The notes beneath the pieces are model-generated. The model was not told the DNA's origin, made no database searches, and saw only the letters and a program-made list of their open reading frames with translations. A stretch of DNA of 64,000 nt. Origin: Rhizobacter sp. OV335. Lineage in GTDB: Bacteria > Pseudomonadota > Gammaproteobacteria > Burkholderiales > Burkholderiaceae_C. Below are positions 1 through 11,485 of the stretch, one piece after another. Position numbers and translations under genes: made by a program. The first letter of the stretch is position 1. Each line of letters begins with the position of its first letter. The DNA is taken from positions 1-64,000 of the forward strand of contig NZ_FRCQ01000011.1 of assembly GCF_900142965.1 (NCBI RefSeq). Direction: 5' to 3'.

Positions 1-178
1 TTCGTGAACTGACTGTCGCCGACTGTTTGACCACAACGAACGAAGTGAGTGACGGGAGTTTCGGCGACGGGCCATGAAACCAGTCAGCGCAGGGCAGTCA
101 TTGCCCCCCAGGGGCGATGACCGCACCTGACGGCGAGCCACAGCCTCCCCACCCGCGCCTTTGCCGCACACGAGAACG
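1..178. other. Intergenic end region with an inverted repeat
   Basis: No convincing gene is visible here. Plus-strand frame 3 is open from the window edge to a TGA at 75-77. It would give about 24 residues ending DGSFGDGP, so it could be the tail of a gene starting before the window, but nothing identifies it. An 8-bp inverted repeat (GTCGCCGA at 15-22, TCGGCGAC at 61-68) lies in the same stretch. The remainder up to the argJ stop shows no clear signal. Confidence 0.3.
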
Positions 179-1408
179 TCAGCTCCGGTAATCCGCGTTG
201 ATCTTCACGTAGTCGTAGCTCAGGTCACAGGTCCACACCGTAGCCGTTGCCACACCACGGTTCAGCACCACGCGCACATCGATCTCGCTCTGCTTCATCA
301 CGCGCTGCCCGTCTTCCTCGCGGTAGCTCGGGTTGCGCCCGCCCTGCTTCGCGACGTGCACGTCGTCGAGGAACAGGTCGATCTTCGTCTGGTCGAGATC
401 GGCAATGCCGGCATAACCCACTGCCGCCAGGATGCGGCCGAGGTTGGGATCGCTCGCAAAGAACGCCGTCTTGACCAGCGGCGAATGCGCGATCGCATAC
501 GCCACCTGCTGGCACTCGGCCTCGCTGCCACCGGCATCGACCTGCACCGTGATGAACTTGGTCGCGCCCTCGCCATCGCGCACGATCGCCTGCGCGAGTT
601 GCTGCGCGACGCTGACCAGCGCCTCGCGCAACGCCGCGCCTTCAACGCTGTCGACGCTGGTGATCGGCGCATGCCCGGCCTGGCCGGTCGCGACGACGAC
701 GAACGAATCGTTGGTCGACGTGTCGCCGTCGATCGTGATGCGGTTGAACGACAAGTCGGCCGCCTCCTTCACCAGGCTCTGCATCAGCGCCGGCGCGATC
801 ACCGCGTCGGTGGCCACGAAGCTCAGCATCGTCGCCATGTTCGGGCGGATCATCCCGGCCCCCTTGCTGATGCCGGTCACCGTGACCGTCTTGCCACCGA
901 TGCGCAGCTGGCGCGACGCCGCCTTCGGCAACGTGTCGGTCGTCATGATGGCCTCGGCGGCCACGCCCCAGTTGTCTTCCTTCAGGTCGGCCAGCGCCGC
1001 CGGCAGGCCGGCCTCGATGCGGTCGTTCGGCAGCGGCTCCATGATCACGCCGGTCGAGAACGGCAGCACCTGCTCGGGCGCCAGCTCCAGGTGGCGCGCG
1101 AGCGCCACGCAGGTCGAGAACGCACGCACCAGGCCGTCTTCGCCGGTGCCGGCGTTCGCGTTGCCGGTGTTGATCACGATCGCGCGCGGCCCGGTGCCAC
1201 TCGCCAGGTGCTTGCGGCACAGCTGCACCGGCGCGGCGCAGAAACGGTTGCTGGTGAAGACGCCGGCCACCTGCGAGCCCTCGGCCAGCGTGATCACGCT
1301 CAGGTCGCGGCGGTTGGCCTTGCGCACCCCCGCCATCGTGATGCCGAGCTTGACGCCGGGAACGGGGTGCAGGGTCTTGGGATCGGGGGCGCTCAGGTTG
1401 ACGGGCAT
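179..1408 (-). CDS. argJ: Bifunctional glutamate N-acetyltransferase / amino-acid acetyltransferase ArgJ
   Basis: ArgJ moves the acetyl group from N-acetylornithine to glutamate, the recycling step of arginine biosynthesis; bifunctional forms also use acetyl-CoA. The 409-residue protein has the usual family length and starts [10 protein letters not shown]. The autocleavage region with the nucleophilic threonine is visible as [12 protein letters not shown], and the precursor is cut there into alpha and beta chains. The C-terminus INADYRS is typical. argB lies about 33 kb away in this window, so the arginine genes are dispersed. The position downstream of secA on the same strand is common in betaproteobacteria. 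Whether it is mono- or bifunctional cannot be read from the sequence. Confidence 0.96.
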   Translation of the reverse strand: MPVNLSAPDPKTLHPVPGVKLGITMAGVRKANRRDLSVITLAEGSQVAGVFTSNRFCAAPVQLCRKHLASGTGPRAIVINTGNANAGTGEDGLVRAFSTCVALARHLELAPEQVLPFSTGVIMEPLPNDRIEAGLPAALADLKEDNWGVAAEAIMTTDTLPKAASRQLRIGGKTVTVTGISKGAGMIRPNMATMLSFVATDAVIAPALMQSLVKEAADLSFNRITIDGDTSTNDSFVVVATGQAGHAPITSVDSVEGAALREALVSVAQQLAQAIVRDGEGATKFITVQVDAGGSEAECQQVAYAIAHSPLVKTAFFASDPNLGRILAAVGYAGIADLDQTKIDLFLDDVHVAKQGGRNPSYREEDGQRVMKQSEIDVRVVLNRGVATATVWTCDLSYDYVKINADYRS

Positions 1409-1417
1409 GGCGGTCTC

Positions 1418-2020
1418 TCAGTCGGGCAGCGGGTGAGGGAATGCATTGTAGAAAGAGGCGATGTCATCGTGCAGCTTCGCGAGCACGACCTGGTCACTGA
1501 GTTCGCCGCTTTCGTCGCGCTCGTAGGCCCGCAGCAGGCCCTCGCGCTTCATGCCCAGGCGCTCGGCCAGCCCGATCGACCGGTGGTTCCGTGCATCGCA
1601 CCACGCCTCGATGCGCATCACACCCAGCCCGAACGCCAGCTGCAGCAGCGCCGAACCAGCCTCGTGCATCAGGCCGCGCCCGGCCTGGCGCGAATCGGCC
1701 ACGTAGCCGATCTGGCAGCGCGGCACCTCGAACTCGAAGCTGTGCAGGTCGAGGTTGCCGACGAAGGCACCAGTCTCGCGGTCGAATGCGAAATAGATCA
1801 GGCACTCGCCCTTTGCCACGCGCTCGGCATTGCGGCGGCAGAAGCTCTCGGCCCTTTCGGCCGTGAAGGGCATCTGCCCCCAAGCGATGAAGCCCAATTC
1901 ACCGAGCGACGCGTTGACGCTCTCCATCACGACGGCCGCGTGCGATTCGCGCGGATGCTCCAGCCGCAGCCGCGGCGTGAACAGCTCGCGCGGCGCGCCT
2001 TGCAGCGTGCTTTCATCCAT
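1418..2020 (-). CDS. GNAT-family N-acetyltransferase (RimJ/RimL-like)
   Basis: A 200-residue GNAT acetyltransferase of the RimJ/RimL type, which acetylates a protein N-terminus or small amine with acetyl-CoA. The N-terminal LFTPRLRLEHP segment, the YVADSRQAGRGLMHEA acetyl-CoA-binding region near residue 120 and the NHRSIGLAERLGMKREG segment near residue 155 are typical. The substrate cannot be deduced. It lies between secA and argJ on the same strand, only 9 bp from argJ, so the two are probably co-transcribed. A hairpin that may end the secA message precedes it. Confidence 0.85.
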   Translation of the reverse strand: MDESTLQGAPRELFTPRLRLEHPRESHAAVVMESVNASLGELGFIAWGQMPFTAERAESFCRRNAERVAKGECLIYFAFDRETGAFVGNLDLHSFEFEVPRCQIGYVADSRQAGRGLMHEAGSALLQLAFGLGVMRIEAWCDARNHRSIGLAERLGMKREGLLRAYERDESGELSDQVVLAKLHDDIASFYNAFPHPLPD

Positions 2021-2034
2021 CGATCAGATCTCCC

Positions 2035-2067
2035 AAACGACAACGGAGCCCGAAGGCTCCGTCGTTT
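2035..2067 (-). terminator. Hairpin between secA and the GNAT gene
   Basis: ACGGAGCC (2043-2050) and GGCTCCGT (2055-2062) form an 8-bp stem around a CGAA loop. AAACG and CGTTT extend it outward across a small bulge. It lies directly downstream of the secA stop, where a terminator is expected. No strong U-run follows on the minus strand, so it may be weak or may act as an RNA 3'-end stabiliser. Confidence 0.5.
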
Positions 2068-2083
2068 GCTGCATCAGGTCAAG

Positions 2084-4840
<2,757 letters not shown>

Positions 4841-5045
4841 GCAGCGTCAGGGGTTGGTATACGGAAGGCAGCTGCGACCTCTCACGATTCTTCGCGACTT
4901 CTCGAAAAGAAAAGGGGCCGACTTCTTGGATGCTGGGGTGAGCTGAGGGTGCGGCCCGCCTTTACAAGCCCGGCGCACGAACAGCGAAAGCGGCGGATTT
5001 TACGGCAAGCGGACGTCGCCGGCGTGGCCGGGGTGCGTTGTCAGC

Positions 5046-5078
5046 TCAGCGCCGGCTCAGCACCGGCTCAGCGCCGGG
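5046..5078. repeat. Three tandem 11-bp repeats at the M23 peptidase stop
   Basis: TCAGCGCCGGC, TCAGCACCGGC and TCAGCGCCGGG follow one another at 5046-5056, 5057-5067 and 5068-5078. The last copy contains the stop codon of the minus-strand peptidase gene, so the two other copies repeat a stop-like segment just downstream. A short slippage duplication is the simplest explanation. Confidence 0.7.
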
Positions 5079-6030
5079 CGGCACCCTTCGCGGCCGCGGT
5101 GTTGCCGGCCTTCGCCCCGCCGGCCAGGAATTTCGCCGGGTCCTGCGGCACGCCCTCGACCAGCACCTCGAAGTGCAGGTGCGGGCCGGTCGAGCGGCCG
5201 GTGGTGCCGACATAGGCCACGACCTGGCCGCGCCGGACCAGGTCGCCGGTCTTGACCGCGATGCGCGAGGTGTGCGCATAGCGGGTCACCAGGCCGTTGC
5301 CGTGGTCGATCTCGAGCAGGTTGCCGTAGGCCGGGTGCACGTCGGTGGAGCGCACCACGCCGCCGGCCGCCGCCATGATGGGGGTGCCGACGTCGGTCGG
5401 GAAATCGAGACCGGTGTGCAGCGCGGCACGCCCGGTGAACGGGTCGGTGCGGAAGCCGAAGCCGGAGCCGACCTGCACGTCGATCGGCCGGCTGTTGGGC
5501 ACCATCAGCTGCTGCATGCGCTGCTCGAACAGGCGCGACTCGACCATCGTGAACAGGTCGGTGCTCTGCTCGGCCGCTTCGTCGAGCGACGACACCATGC
5601 CGGTCAGTTGATCGAACGACGGCGTGCGCGCCGGCACGAAGGGGCCGCCCTGCCCGCCGGACACGGCGGCCGGCACGATCTGTTTCAACTCTTCCGGTTT
5701 CATACCGGCCAGGCCCGAGACTCGCTCGCCCATCGCCTCAAGCTTGATCAGCTTGGCCTGCATCTCGCCGACCTTCTGCGCCATCGCGTCGAGGTTCTCG
5801 CGGACGAAGCGGTCGCGCTGGGCGAATTCATCGCGCACCACCAGCCGGACGATCTGGCTGACCACCGGCCAGCCTTCGCGCGCCGCCTTCAGGAACACCA
5901 CGTGGTAGATGGTGCCGGACAGCAGCATCAGCACCAGCGCCAACCCCACCAGGGCACCGAAGGCCTGGAAGCGGTTGAAGCGCAATACACGCGTTCGGGC
6001 CAAGGTGCCGTGCGTGATCAGGATCTGCAT
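5068..6030 (-). CDS. M23 family metallopeptidase (LytM/peptidoglycan endopeptidase)
   Basis: A 320-residue membrane-anchored M23 peptidase likely to act on periplasmic peptidoglycan cross-links. It starts MQILITHGTLARTRVLRF, with one membrane segment near residues 25-50, then a helical linker, and a C-terminal LytM domain. Metal-ligand motifs are visible: HTGLDFPTDVGTPI (HxxxD) and GPHLHFEV (HxH). The start at 6030 is chosen because AAGGAG lies 7-8 bases upstream; an open extension of 20 codons further upstream lacks such a site. The gene lies between dciA (divergent) and secA, the usual betaproteobacterial arrangement. Confidence 0.9.
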   Translation of the reverse strand: MQILITHGTLARTRVLRFNRFQAFGALVGLALVLMLLSGTIYHVVFLKAAREGWPVVSQIVRLVVRDEFAQRDRFVRENLDAMAQKVGEMQAKLIKLEAMGERVSGLAGMKPEELKQIVPAAVSGGQGGPFVPARTPSFDQLTGMVSSLDEAAEQSTDLFTMVESRLFEQRMQQLMVPNSRPIDVQVGSGFGFRTDPFTGRAALHTGLDFPTDVGTPIMAAAGGVVRSTDVHPAYGNLLEIDHGNGLVTRYAHTSRIAVKTGDLVRRGQVVAYVGTTGRSTGPHLHFEVLVEGVPQDPAKFLAGGAKAGNTAAAKGAARR

Positions 6031-6046
6031 CGCTAAACTCCTTCCG

Positions 6047-6364
6047 GTGAAACCGAAGACATCCCCGGTCACCCCCAACGCCTTGCGCATCGAAGAGGCC
6101 CTGAGCCGAAGTGCGCCTCTGGCTCACTTGCAGCGCTTGCTGCAGGAGTCGAATGCACGCTTCGATGCGGTACGAAACTGTTTGCCACCCACACTGGCCC
6201 TGCATGTGAAGCCCGGGCCGGTCGACGATGAGGGCTGGTCTCTGCTTGCGGCCAACTCTGCGGTCGCCTCCAAGCTGCGCCAGCTGCAACCCCGGATGGA
6301 GCAAACACTCCGTGCCCGGGGCTGGCAGGTTACTGCAATACGGGTGAAGGTTCAATCAACCTGA
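6047..6364 (+). CDS. DUF721/DciA-family protein, probable replicative helicase operator
   Basis: A 105-residue DUF721 protein. DciA-type members help load or operate the replicative helicase DnaB in bacteria lacking DnaC. The conserved opening is visible as APLAHLQRLLQESNARFDAVRNCLPP, followed by the short beta-rich C-terminal half. A GTG at 6047 is the most plausible start because the reading frame further upstream is antisense to the M23 peptidase. Only 16 bp separate this start from the divergent peptidase start, so its promoter must overlap the beginning of that gene. Confidence 0.75.
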   Translation: MKPKTSPVTPNALRIEEALSRSAPLAHLQRLLQESNARFDAVRNCLPPTLALHVKPGPVDDEGWSLLAANSAVASKLRQLQPRMEQTLRARGWQVTAIRVKVQST

Positions 6365-6433
6365 GGCCTGACGTGTGTCAGGGGGTTGATGAAGAAATGT
6401 GTCTGGCCTAGACCACTGCGGCCAGATCGATGG

Positions 6434-6509
6434 TGGTGCCCCCGGCAGGAATCGAACCCGCGACCTTCGGTTTACAAAACCGCTGCTCTACCAGCTGAGC
6501 TACAAGGGC
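6434..6509 (-). tRNA. tRNA-Thr (anticodon TGT)
   Basis: The minus strand folds as a complete 76-nt tRNA. GCCCTTG pairs with CGGGGGC in the acceptor stem, the D-loop sequence AGCTGGTAGAGC is present, the seven-base anticodon loop TTTGTAA gives anticodon TGT (threonine, ACA), and the T-arm GGTTCGATTCC is intact. The discriminator is A and CCA is encoded. It stands alone, just downstream of sspB. Confidence 0.95.
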
Positions 6510-6522
6510 TGAGGCGGGGATT

Positions 6523-7065
6523 CTATTTGATGCGCTTGAGCGCCGGACGCGGCCCGCCGCCGCCCGCCGGAGGTTCGGGCGGTTTGTCTTCTTCAGACTC
6601 GCCAGCCGGTGCCGCGGCCGCCGGCTCGGCACTGCCTTCGGTCGTGGCCAGGCGCAGCCCGCCGCCCGCCGGACGTTCCGGCGGCGCGGCGTCATCCGAC
6701 GCGCCGGCCGTCTCGGCCGCCGATTCGCTGGGCATCGGGAAGGCCATGCCCTGCCCGTTCTCGCGCGCATAGATCGCGATGACATGGTCCACCGGCACCG
6801 CGATCTCGCGGGCGACGCCGCCGAAACGTGCCTTGAACTCGATCAGCTCGTTGCCCAGCTTCAGGGCCGTGGTGGCTTCGAAGCTGACGTTGAGCACGAT
6901 CTCGTTGTTCTTCACGTACTCGGCCGGCACGTGCACGCCCCGGTCGACGAACACCGCGAGGTACGGGGTGAAGCCGTTGTCGGTGCACCAGTCGTGCAAC
7001 GCACGAATCAGGTACGGGCGGGTCGATGAGCCGGCGTTGCCCGGTGCCGTGGGAGTGGAAGCCAT
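6523..7065 (-). CDS. sspB: ClpXP protease specificity-enhancing factor SspB
   Basis: SspB binds the ssrA tag on stalled-translation products and tethers them to ClpX for degradation by ClpXP. The 180-residue protein has the SspB core in residues 15-115 (RPYLIRALHDWCTDNG, TPYLAVFVD, the NEIVLNVS strand and FGGVAREIAVPVDHVIAIYA). A long Pro/Gly/Ala-rich linker follows, as is usual. The C-terminus PRPALKRIK is compatible with the ClpX-docking tail. It lies 21 bp downstream of sspA, the conserved sspA-sspB pair. Confidence 0.93.
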   Translation of the reverse strand: MASTPTAPGNAGSSTRPYLIRALHDWCTDNGFTPYLAVFVDRGVHVPAEYVKNNEIVLNVSFEATTALKLGNELIEFKARFGGVAREIAVPVDHVIAIYARENGQGMAFPMPSESAAETAGASDDAAPPERPAGGGLRLATTEGSAEPAAAAPAGESEEDKPPEPPAGGGGPRPALKRIK

Positions 7066-7086
7066 GCGGAGTGTTCAGTCACGCAA

Positions 7087-7698
7087 TCACTTGCGCATCA
7101 CCTTCTCGGACGGCGTCAGCGCCTCGATGTAGGCCGGGCGCGAGAAGATGCGCTCGGCGTACTTCAGCAGCGGCACGGCGTTCTTCGACATGTCGATGCC
7201 GTAGTAGTCCAGGCGCCACAGCAGCGGTGCGATGGCCACGTCGAGCATCGAGAAGTCGTCGCCCAGCATGTACTTGTTCTTCAGGAAGATCGGCGCGAGC
7301 TGCGTCAGGCGGTCGCGGATCTGCGCGCGCGCCTTCTCGAGCTGCTTGTCGTTGGGCTTCAGGCCGCGCGACTCGAGCACGTTGACGTGCGAGAACAGCT
7401 CCTTCTCGAAGTTCAGCAGGAACAGCCGCACGCGGGCGCGCGCCACCGGGTCGCCCGGCATCAGCTGCGGGTGCGGGAAGCGCTCGTCGATGTACTCGTT
7501 GATGATGTGCGACTCGTACAGGATGAGATCGCGCTCGACGAGGATCGGCACCTCGTTGTACGGATTCATCAGCGCGATGTCTTCGGGCTTGGCGAAGAGG
7601 TCGACGTCGCGAATCTCGAAGTCCATGCCCTTTTCGAACAGGACGAAGCGGCAACGATGCGAGTAAGGGCAGGTCGTTCCGGAGTAAAGCACCATCAT
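7087..7698 (-). CDS. sspA: Stringent starvation protein A, glutathione S-transferase fold
   Basis: SspA binds RNA polymerase and modulates transcription during starvation and stress; it has a glutathione S-transferase fold without being a classical transferase. The 203-residue protein begins MMVLYSGTTCPYSHRCRFVL (thioredoxin-like N-domain with a CPYS motif), continues NPYNEVPILVERDLILYES, and has the all-helical C-domain with FSMLDVAIAPLLWRL. It is followed by sspB and lies downstream of petABC, the standard betaproteobacterial order. Conservation of order favours SspA over a generic GST. Confidence 0.92.
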   Translation of the reverse strand: MMVLYSGTTCPYSHRCRFVLFEKGMDFEIRDVDLFAKPEDIALMNPYNEVPILVERDLILYESHIINEYIDERFPHPQLMPGDPVARARVRLFLLNFEKELFSHVNVLESRGLKPNDKQLEKARAQIRDRLTQLAPIFLKNKYMLGDDFSMLDVAIAPLLWRLDYYGIDMSKNAVPLLKYAERIFSRPAYIEALTPSEKVMRK

Positions 7699-7817
7699 GG
7701 TGGTGGCTCCTTGAAGCTGAGGTCAAACAAAACACAAGACGCAGCAGGCACGCCGTCAGGCAGCCGCTGCGTCGTCGACCCGGGCCGTCGTGCAGCCCGG
7801 GGCGCGAAATCACATCG

Positions 7818-8591
7818 TTATTTCACGTCTTTCCAGTAAACCGCGTTCAGGCGCCAGGTGATGACGACGAACACGGAGAGGAACAGCAGCACCCAGACGC
7901 CGACGCGAATGCGCTGGCCCTGGGCTGGCTCTCCCATCCACTGTAGGTAGGCGACGAGGTCGGCCACGGCCTCGTCGTAATCGTTGGCGCTCAGCTTGCC
8001 GGGCGTCACCTGCTCGAAGCCGGCGAAGCGATGCATCGACTTCGCCTCGTCGTGCGGGTCTTTCTCTTCGACGAACTTCGCGACGCGCTGGCCCTGCAGT
8101 TCCCACAGCACATGCGGCATCGCGACGCTCGGGAAGGCCAGGTTGTTCCAGCCGGTCGCCTTGGTGTCGTCGCGGTAGTAGCTGCGCAGGTAGGTGTACA
8201 GGTAGTCGGCACCCGAGCCCTTGCCGATGTCGGCACGCGAACGGGCGATCACCGACAGGTCAGGCGGCAAGGCACCGAACCAGTCCTTGGCCTGCTTCGG
8301 GTCGAGCGAGGTCTTCATCGTGTCGCCGACCTTGTCGGTCGCGAACAGCAGGTTGGCCTTGATCTGCGCTTCGGTCAAGCCGATGTCACGCATGCGGTTG
8401 TAGCGCATGAACGCGGCCGAGTGGCAGTTCAGGCAGTAGTTGACGAACAGCTTGGCGCCGTTCTGCAGCGCCGCCAGGTCGGTGGTCTTGGCCGACGGGA
8501 ACTTGTCCCAGGCCACGCCGCCTTCCGAAGCCTGCGCCGCGCCACCCATCAGTGCCAGGCTCGCCAGCAACGTGAGAAGGAGTTTCTTCAT
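7818..8591 (-). CDS. petC: Cytochrome c1, bc1 complex subunit
   Basis: The c1 subunit of ubiquinol-cytochrome c reductase passes electrons from the Rieske centre to soluble cytochrome c on the periplasmic face. The 257-residue protein has a cleavable Sec signal (MKKLLLTLLASLALMGGAAQAS), one haem c site (YCLNCHS), a distal methionine region and a C-terminal membrane anchor near residues 230-250 ending NAVYWKDVK. It lies 28 bp after petB in the petA-petB-petC operon. Confidence 0.97.
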   Translation of the reverse strand: MKKLLLTLLASLALMGGAAQASEGGVAWDKFPSAKTTDLAALQNGAKLFVNYCLNCHSAAFMRYNRMRDIGLTEAQIKANLLFATDKVGDTMKTSLDPKQAKDWFGALPPDLSVIARSRADIGKGSGADYLYTYLRSYYRDDTKATGWNNLAFPSVAMPHVLWELQGQRVAKFVEEKDPHDEAKSMHRFAGFEQVTPGKLSANDYDEAVADLVAYLQWMGEPAQGQRIRVGVWVLLFLSVFVVITWRLNAVYWKDVK

Positions 8592-8619
8592 GGTGTTGTC
8601 TCCGGGGCTCTCGTGGTGA

Positions 8620-10020
8620 TCAGTGGGCGTGGAAGGTCACGCGGTCGGGCACGGGCTTGAAGGTGCCCAGCTGGCTCCACCACGGCATCAGCAGGAAGAA
8701 GCCGAAGTACAGCAGCGTACCCACTTGCGACACGTAGTTGCCGACTTCGGACGGCGGCTGCACGCCCAGGTAGCCCAGGATCAGGAAGAACACGACGAAG
8801 ACGCCGTACACGAGCTTGTGCCAGTCGGGGCGATAGCGGATCGACTTGACCGGGCTGTGGTCCAGCCAGGGCAGGAAGAACAGGATGATGACGGCACCGC
8901 CCATCACCACCACGCCCCAGAACTTGGCGTCGAACACGTTCAGCAGCGCGACCGCGATGACCGCGACGACCACCATCGCCAGCTTGGCGGCACCGCCGAA
9001 CTTGCCCTTCAGCAAGGCCGCGACGGTGGCCACCGCGATGATGCCGGACAGCACCTGCACCATCAGCGTGGTGGTCGCGCGCAGCATCGAGTAGAACGGC
9101 GTGAAGTACCAGACCGGGGCGATGTGCGCCGGCGTCTTCAGCGGATCGGCCGGGATGAAGTTGTTGTACTCGAGGAAATAGCCGCCGAACTCGGGCGCGA
9201 AGAACACCACCGCGCTGAAGATCAGCAGGAAGCCGGCGACGCCGAAGATGTCGTGCACCGAGTAGTACGGGTGCGAGGGGATGCCGTCCAGCGGGTGGCC
9301 GTCCGGGCCGCGCTTGGCCTTGATCTCGATGCCGTCGGGGTTGTTCGAACCCACTTCGTGCAGCGCGATCAGGTGGGCTGCCACCAGGCCCAGCAGCACC
9401 AGCGGCACCGCGATCACGTGGAAGCTGAAGAAGCGGTTCAGCGTGGCGTCGCTCACGACGTAGTCGCCGCGGATCAGCAGCGCCAGGTCGGGGCCGACGA
9501 ACGGCACCGCGGCGAACAGGTTCACGATGACCTGCGCGCCCCAGTACGACATCTGGCCCCACGGCAGCAGGTAGCCCATGAAGGCCTCGGCCATCAGGCA
9601 CAGGAAGATCGCGCAGCCGAAGATCCAGACCAGCTCGCGCGGCTTGCGGTAGCTGCCGTACATCAGCCCGCGGAACATGTGCAGGTAGACGACGATGAAG
9701 AACGCCGAGGCGCCCGTCGAGTGCATGTAGCGGATCAGCCAGCCCCAGGGCACGTCGCGCATGATGTACTCGACCGATGCGAAGGCGAGCGCCGCGTCGG
9801 GCTTGTAATGCATCACGAGGAAGATGCCGGTGACGATCTGGATCACCAGCACCAGCATCGCGAGTGAGCCGAAGAAGTACCAGAAGTTGAAGTTCTTCGG
9901 TGCGTAGTACTGCCCCCACTGCTCGTTCCACATCTTCGTGGCGGGGAAGCGGTTGTCGACCCAGGTCATGAGCTTGACGCCCACGGACGCATTGGCGGGC
10001 ACTTGCTTGAATTCAGCCAT
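8620..10020 (-). CDS. petB: Cytochrome b, bc1 complex subunit
   Basis: The membrane core of the bc1 complex, carrying two b haems and the quinol oxidation and quinone reduction sites. The 466-residue protein is full length for the proteobacterial type and lacks the split seen in cyanobacteria. Features include PATKMWNEQWGQYYAPKNFN at the N-terminus, the GYLLPWGQMSYWGA segment near the quinol site, GDYVVSDATLNRFFSFHVI, and the PEWY-position motif seen here as APVWYFTPFYSMLRA. Eight or nine membrane helices are apparent. It sits 27 bp downstream of petA. Confidence 0.98.
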   Translation of the reverse strand: MAEFKQVPANASVGVKLMTWVDNRFPATKMWNEQWGQYYAPKNFNFWYFFGSLAMLVLVIQIVTGIFLVMHYKPDAALAFASVEYIMRDVPWGWLIRYMHSTGASAFFIVVYLHMFRGLMYGSYRKPRELVWIFGCAIFLCLMAEAFMGYLLPWGQMSYWGAQVIVNLFAAVPFVGPDLALLIRGDYVVSDATLNRFFSFHVIAVPLVLLGLVAAHLIALHEVGSNNPDGIEIKAKRGPDGHPLDGIPSHPYYSVHDIFGVAGFLLIFSAVVFFAPEFGGYFLEYNNFIPADPLKTPAHIAPVWYFTPFYSMLRATTTLMVQVLSGIIAVATVAALLKGKFGGAAKLAMVVVAVIAVALLNVFDAKFWGVVVMGGAVIILFFLPWLDHSPVKSIRYRPDWHKLVYGVFVVFFLILGYLGVQPPSEVGNYVSQVGTLLYFGFFLLMPWWSQLGTFKPVPDRVTFHAH

Positions 10021-10047
10021 GTCGTTGTTCTCCGGGGTGCTCGGGGC

Positions 10048-10710
10048 TCAGGCCTTCTTGTCTTCGCCGATCAGCAGCTTGGCGTCGGACAAGTACATGT
10101 GCGGCGGCACTTCGAGGTTGTCGGGCGCGGGCTTGTTCTTGTAGACGCGGCCGGCCATGTCGAAGGTCGAGCCGTGGCACGGGCACAGGAAACCGCCGGT
10201 CCAGTCGTCGGGCAGCGAAGGCTGGGCACCGGCCTGGAACTTGTCGCTCGGCGAGCAGCCGAGGTGCGAGCAGATGCCCACCACCACCAGCACCTCGGGC
10301 TTGCGCGAGCGGCCCTCGTTGCGTGCGTATTCGGGGGTCAGCTCATCGGGCTTGCGCTGCGAATTGGGGTCGGCGAGCTGCGCGTCGTTCTTCGGCAGCG
10401 TGGCGAGCTGCTCGGGCGTGCGGCGGACGATCCACACCGGCTTGCCGCGCCATTCGACCGTTTTCTTCTCGCCCGGCTTCAGGTCGCTGATGTCCACTTC
10501 GACGGCGGCACCGGCGGCACGTGCCCGCTCGGAGGGCTGGAAGGTGCTGACAAAAGGGACGGCGGCTGCGACGCCACCGACGGCACCGGCACCGCAGGCG
10601 ATGGCCACCCAGGTGCGACGGCCTTGATCGACATGGGATTCACCATGGTGTGAACCACCTTGCTCGCCTCTTTGCTCACTGCTGTCTGAACGACCTTGCT
10701 TGTCACTCAT
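10048..10710 (-). CDS. petA: Rieske iron-sulfur protein, bc1 complex subunit
   Basis: The 2Fe-2S subunit that takes the first electron from quinol in the bc1 complex. The 220-residue protein has both cluster motifs, CSHLGC near residue 153 and CPCHGS near residue 175. The N-terminus is a hydrophilic, His/Gly/Glu-rich extension of about 30 residues, then DQGRRTW and a hydrophobic stretch. This is a twin-arginine signal anchor, so export would depend on the tatABC genes also in this window. It is the first gene of petABC. The extension before the RR pair is somewhat long, and a later start cannot be excluded. Confidence 0.97.
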   Translation of the reverse strand: MSDKQGRSDSSEQRGEQGGSHHGESHVDQGRRTWVAIACGAGAVGGVAAAVPFVSTFQPSERARAAGAAVEVDISDLKPGEKKTVEWRGKPVWIVRRTPEQLATLPKNDAQLADPNSQRKPDELTPEYARNEGRSRKPEVLVVVGICSHLGCSPSDKFQAGAQPSLPDDWTGGFLCPCHGSTFDMAGRVYKNKPAPDNLEVPPHMYLSDAKLLIGEDKKA

Positions 10711-10838
10711 TGGGGGTCCTCGGCTTGCGACTTCTAGTCACGGGCAACCGAGAATTCTAGCGGACGTGTCAACCCCCTCCCCCGGCGCCGAGGGGTCCGC
10801 GCCACTGCGGGCGGACCCTCATTGACGCGGGTTTCGGC

Positions 10839-10866
10839 TTGACATCCACCATTGCTGGTCAATACT
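10839..10866 (+). promoter_or_regulatory. Sigma70-type promoter for mscL
   Basis: A consensus -35 box TTGACA at 10839-10844 is followed after 16 bp by AATACT at 10861-10866, a four-of-six -10 box. Transcription would start near 10873, about 24 bases before the mscL ATG, and AGGAG lies in this short leader. Confidence 0.6.
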
Positions 10867-10896
10867 GCCGCGCAACACCAAGAACAGGAGCACCCC

Positions 10897-11325
10897 ATGG
10901 GATTCGCCACCGAATTCAAGGCTTTCGCGATGAAGGGCAATGTCGTCGACCTCGCGGTCGGCGTCATCATCGGCGCGGCCTTCGGCAAGATCGTCGATTC
11001 CATCGTCAAGGACCTGATCATGCCGGTGATCGGCCGCCTGATCGGCGGGCTCGATTTTTCGAACTATTTCCTGATGCTGGCCAATCCACCGGCCGACTTC
11101 AAGGGCCCGCAGACTTACGAGGCGCTGACAAAAGCCGGCGTTCCGCTGTTCGCCTACGGCAACTTCATTACCGTGGCGCTCAACTTCGTGATCCTGGCCG
11201 TCATCATTTTCGTGATGGTCAAGCAGATCAACCGCCTCAAGCACGAGGCCCCGGCCGCGCCGCCGGCCGCCGTGCCCGAAGACGTGCAATTGCTGCGCGA
11301 GATCCGCGATTCGCTGAAGAAGTGA
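10897..11325 (+). CDS. mscL: Large-conductance mechanosensitive channel MscL
   Basis: MscL is the emergency-release channel of the inner membrane, opening under high membrane tension after osmotic downshock. The 142-residue protein has the family start [30 protein letters not shown] (first membrane helix), a periplasmic loop with FKGPQTYEA, a second helix around [19 protein letters not shown], and a C-terminal helix bundle with [14 protein letters not shown]. The start at 10897 is preceded by AGGAG; an upstream open stretch has no such site. It is divergent from petA. Confidence 0.97.
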   Translation: MGFATEFKAFAMKGNVVDLAVGVIIGAAFGKIVDSIVKDLIMPVIGRLIGGLDFSNYFLMLANPPADFKGPQTYEALTKAGVPLFAYGNFITVALNFVILAVIIFVMVKQINRLKHEAPAAPPAAVPEDVQLLREIRDSLKK

Positions 11326-11485
11326 CCGTTCGCGCCGCGGGGCGTGAAATGCTCCCCGCCGGCCGACGTCGCCGCGCCGCAACGCGGCGCGTGCCCCTTG
11401 CGTTTGGGCTCATACTGGCGGTATCTCCGTCCGGACCACCCGTCCGGCGGTTTCGCCCCGGTCCGCCCATCGGCCCTGTCCGTAG

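Noticed and set aside
1-77. A real gene end in plus frame 3
   Set aside because: Only 24 codons are visible, none with a recognisable motif. The stretch also contains an inverted repeat, so it is reported only as unclear sequence.
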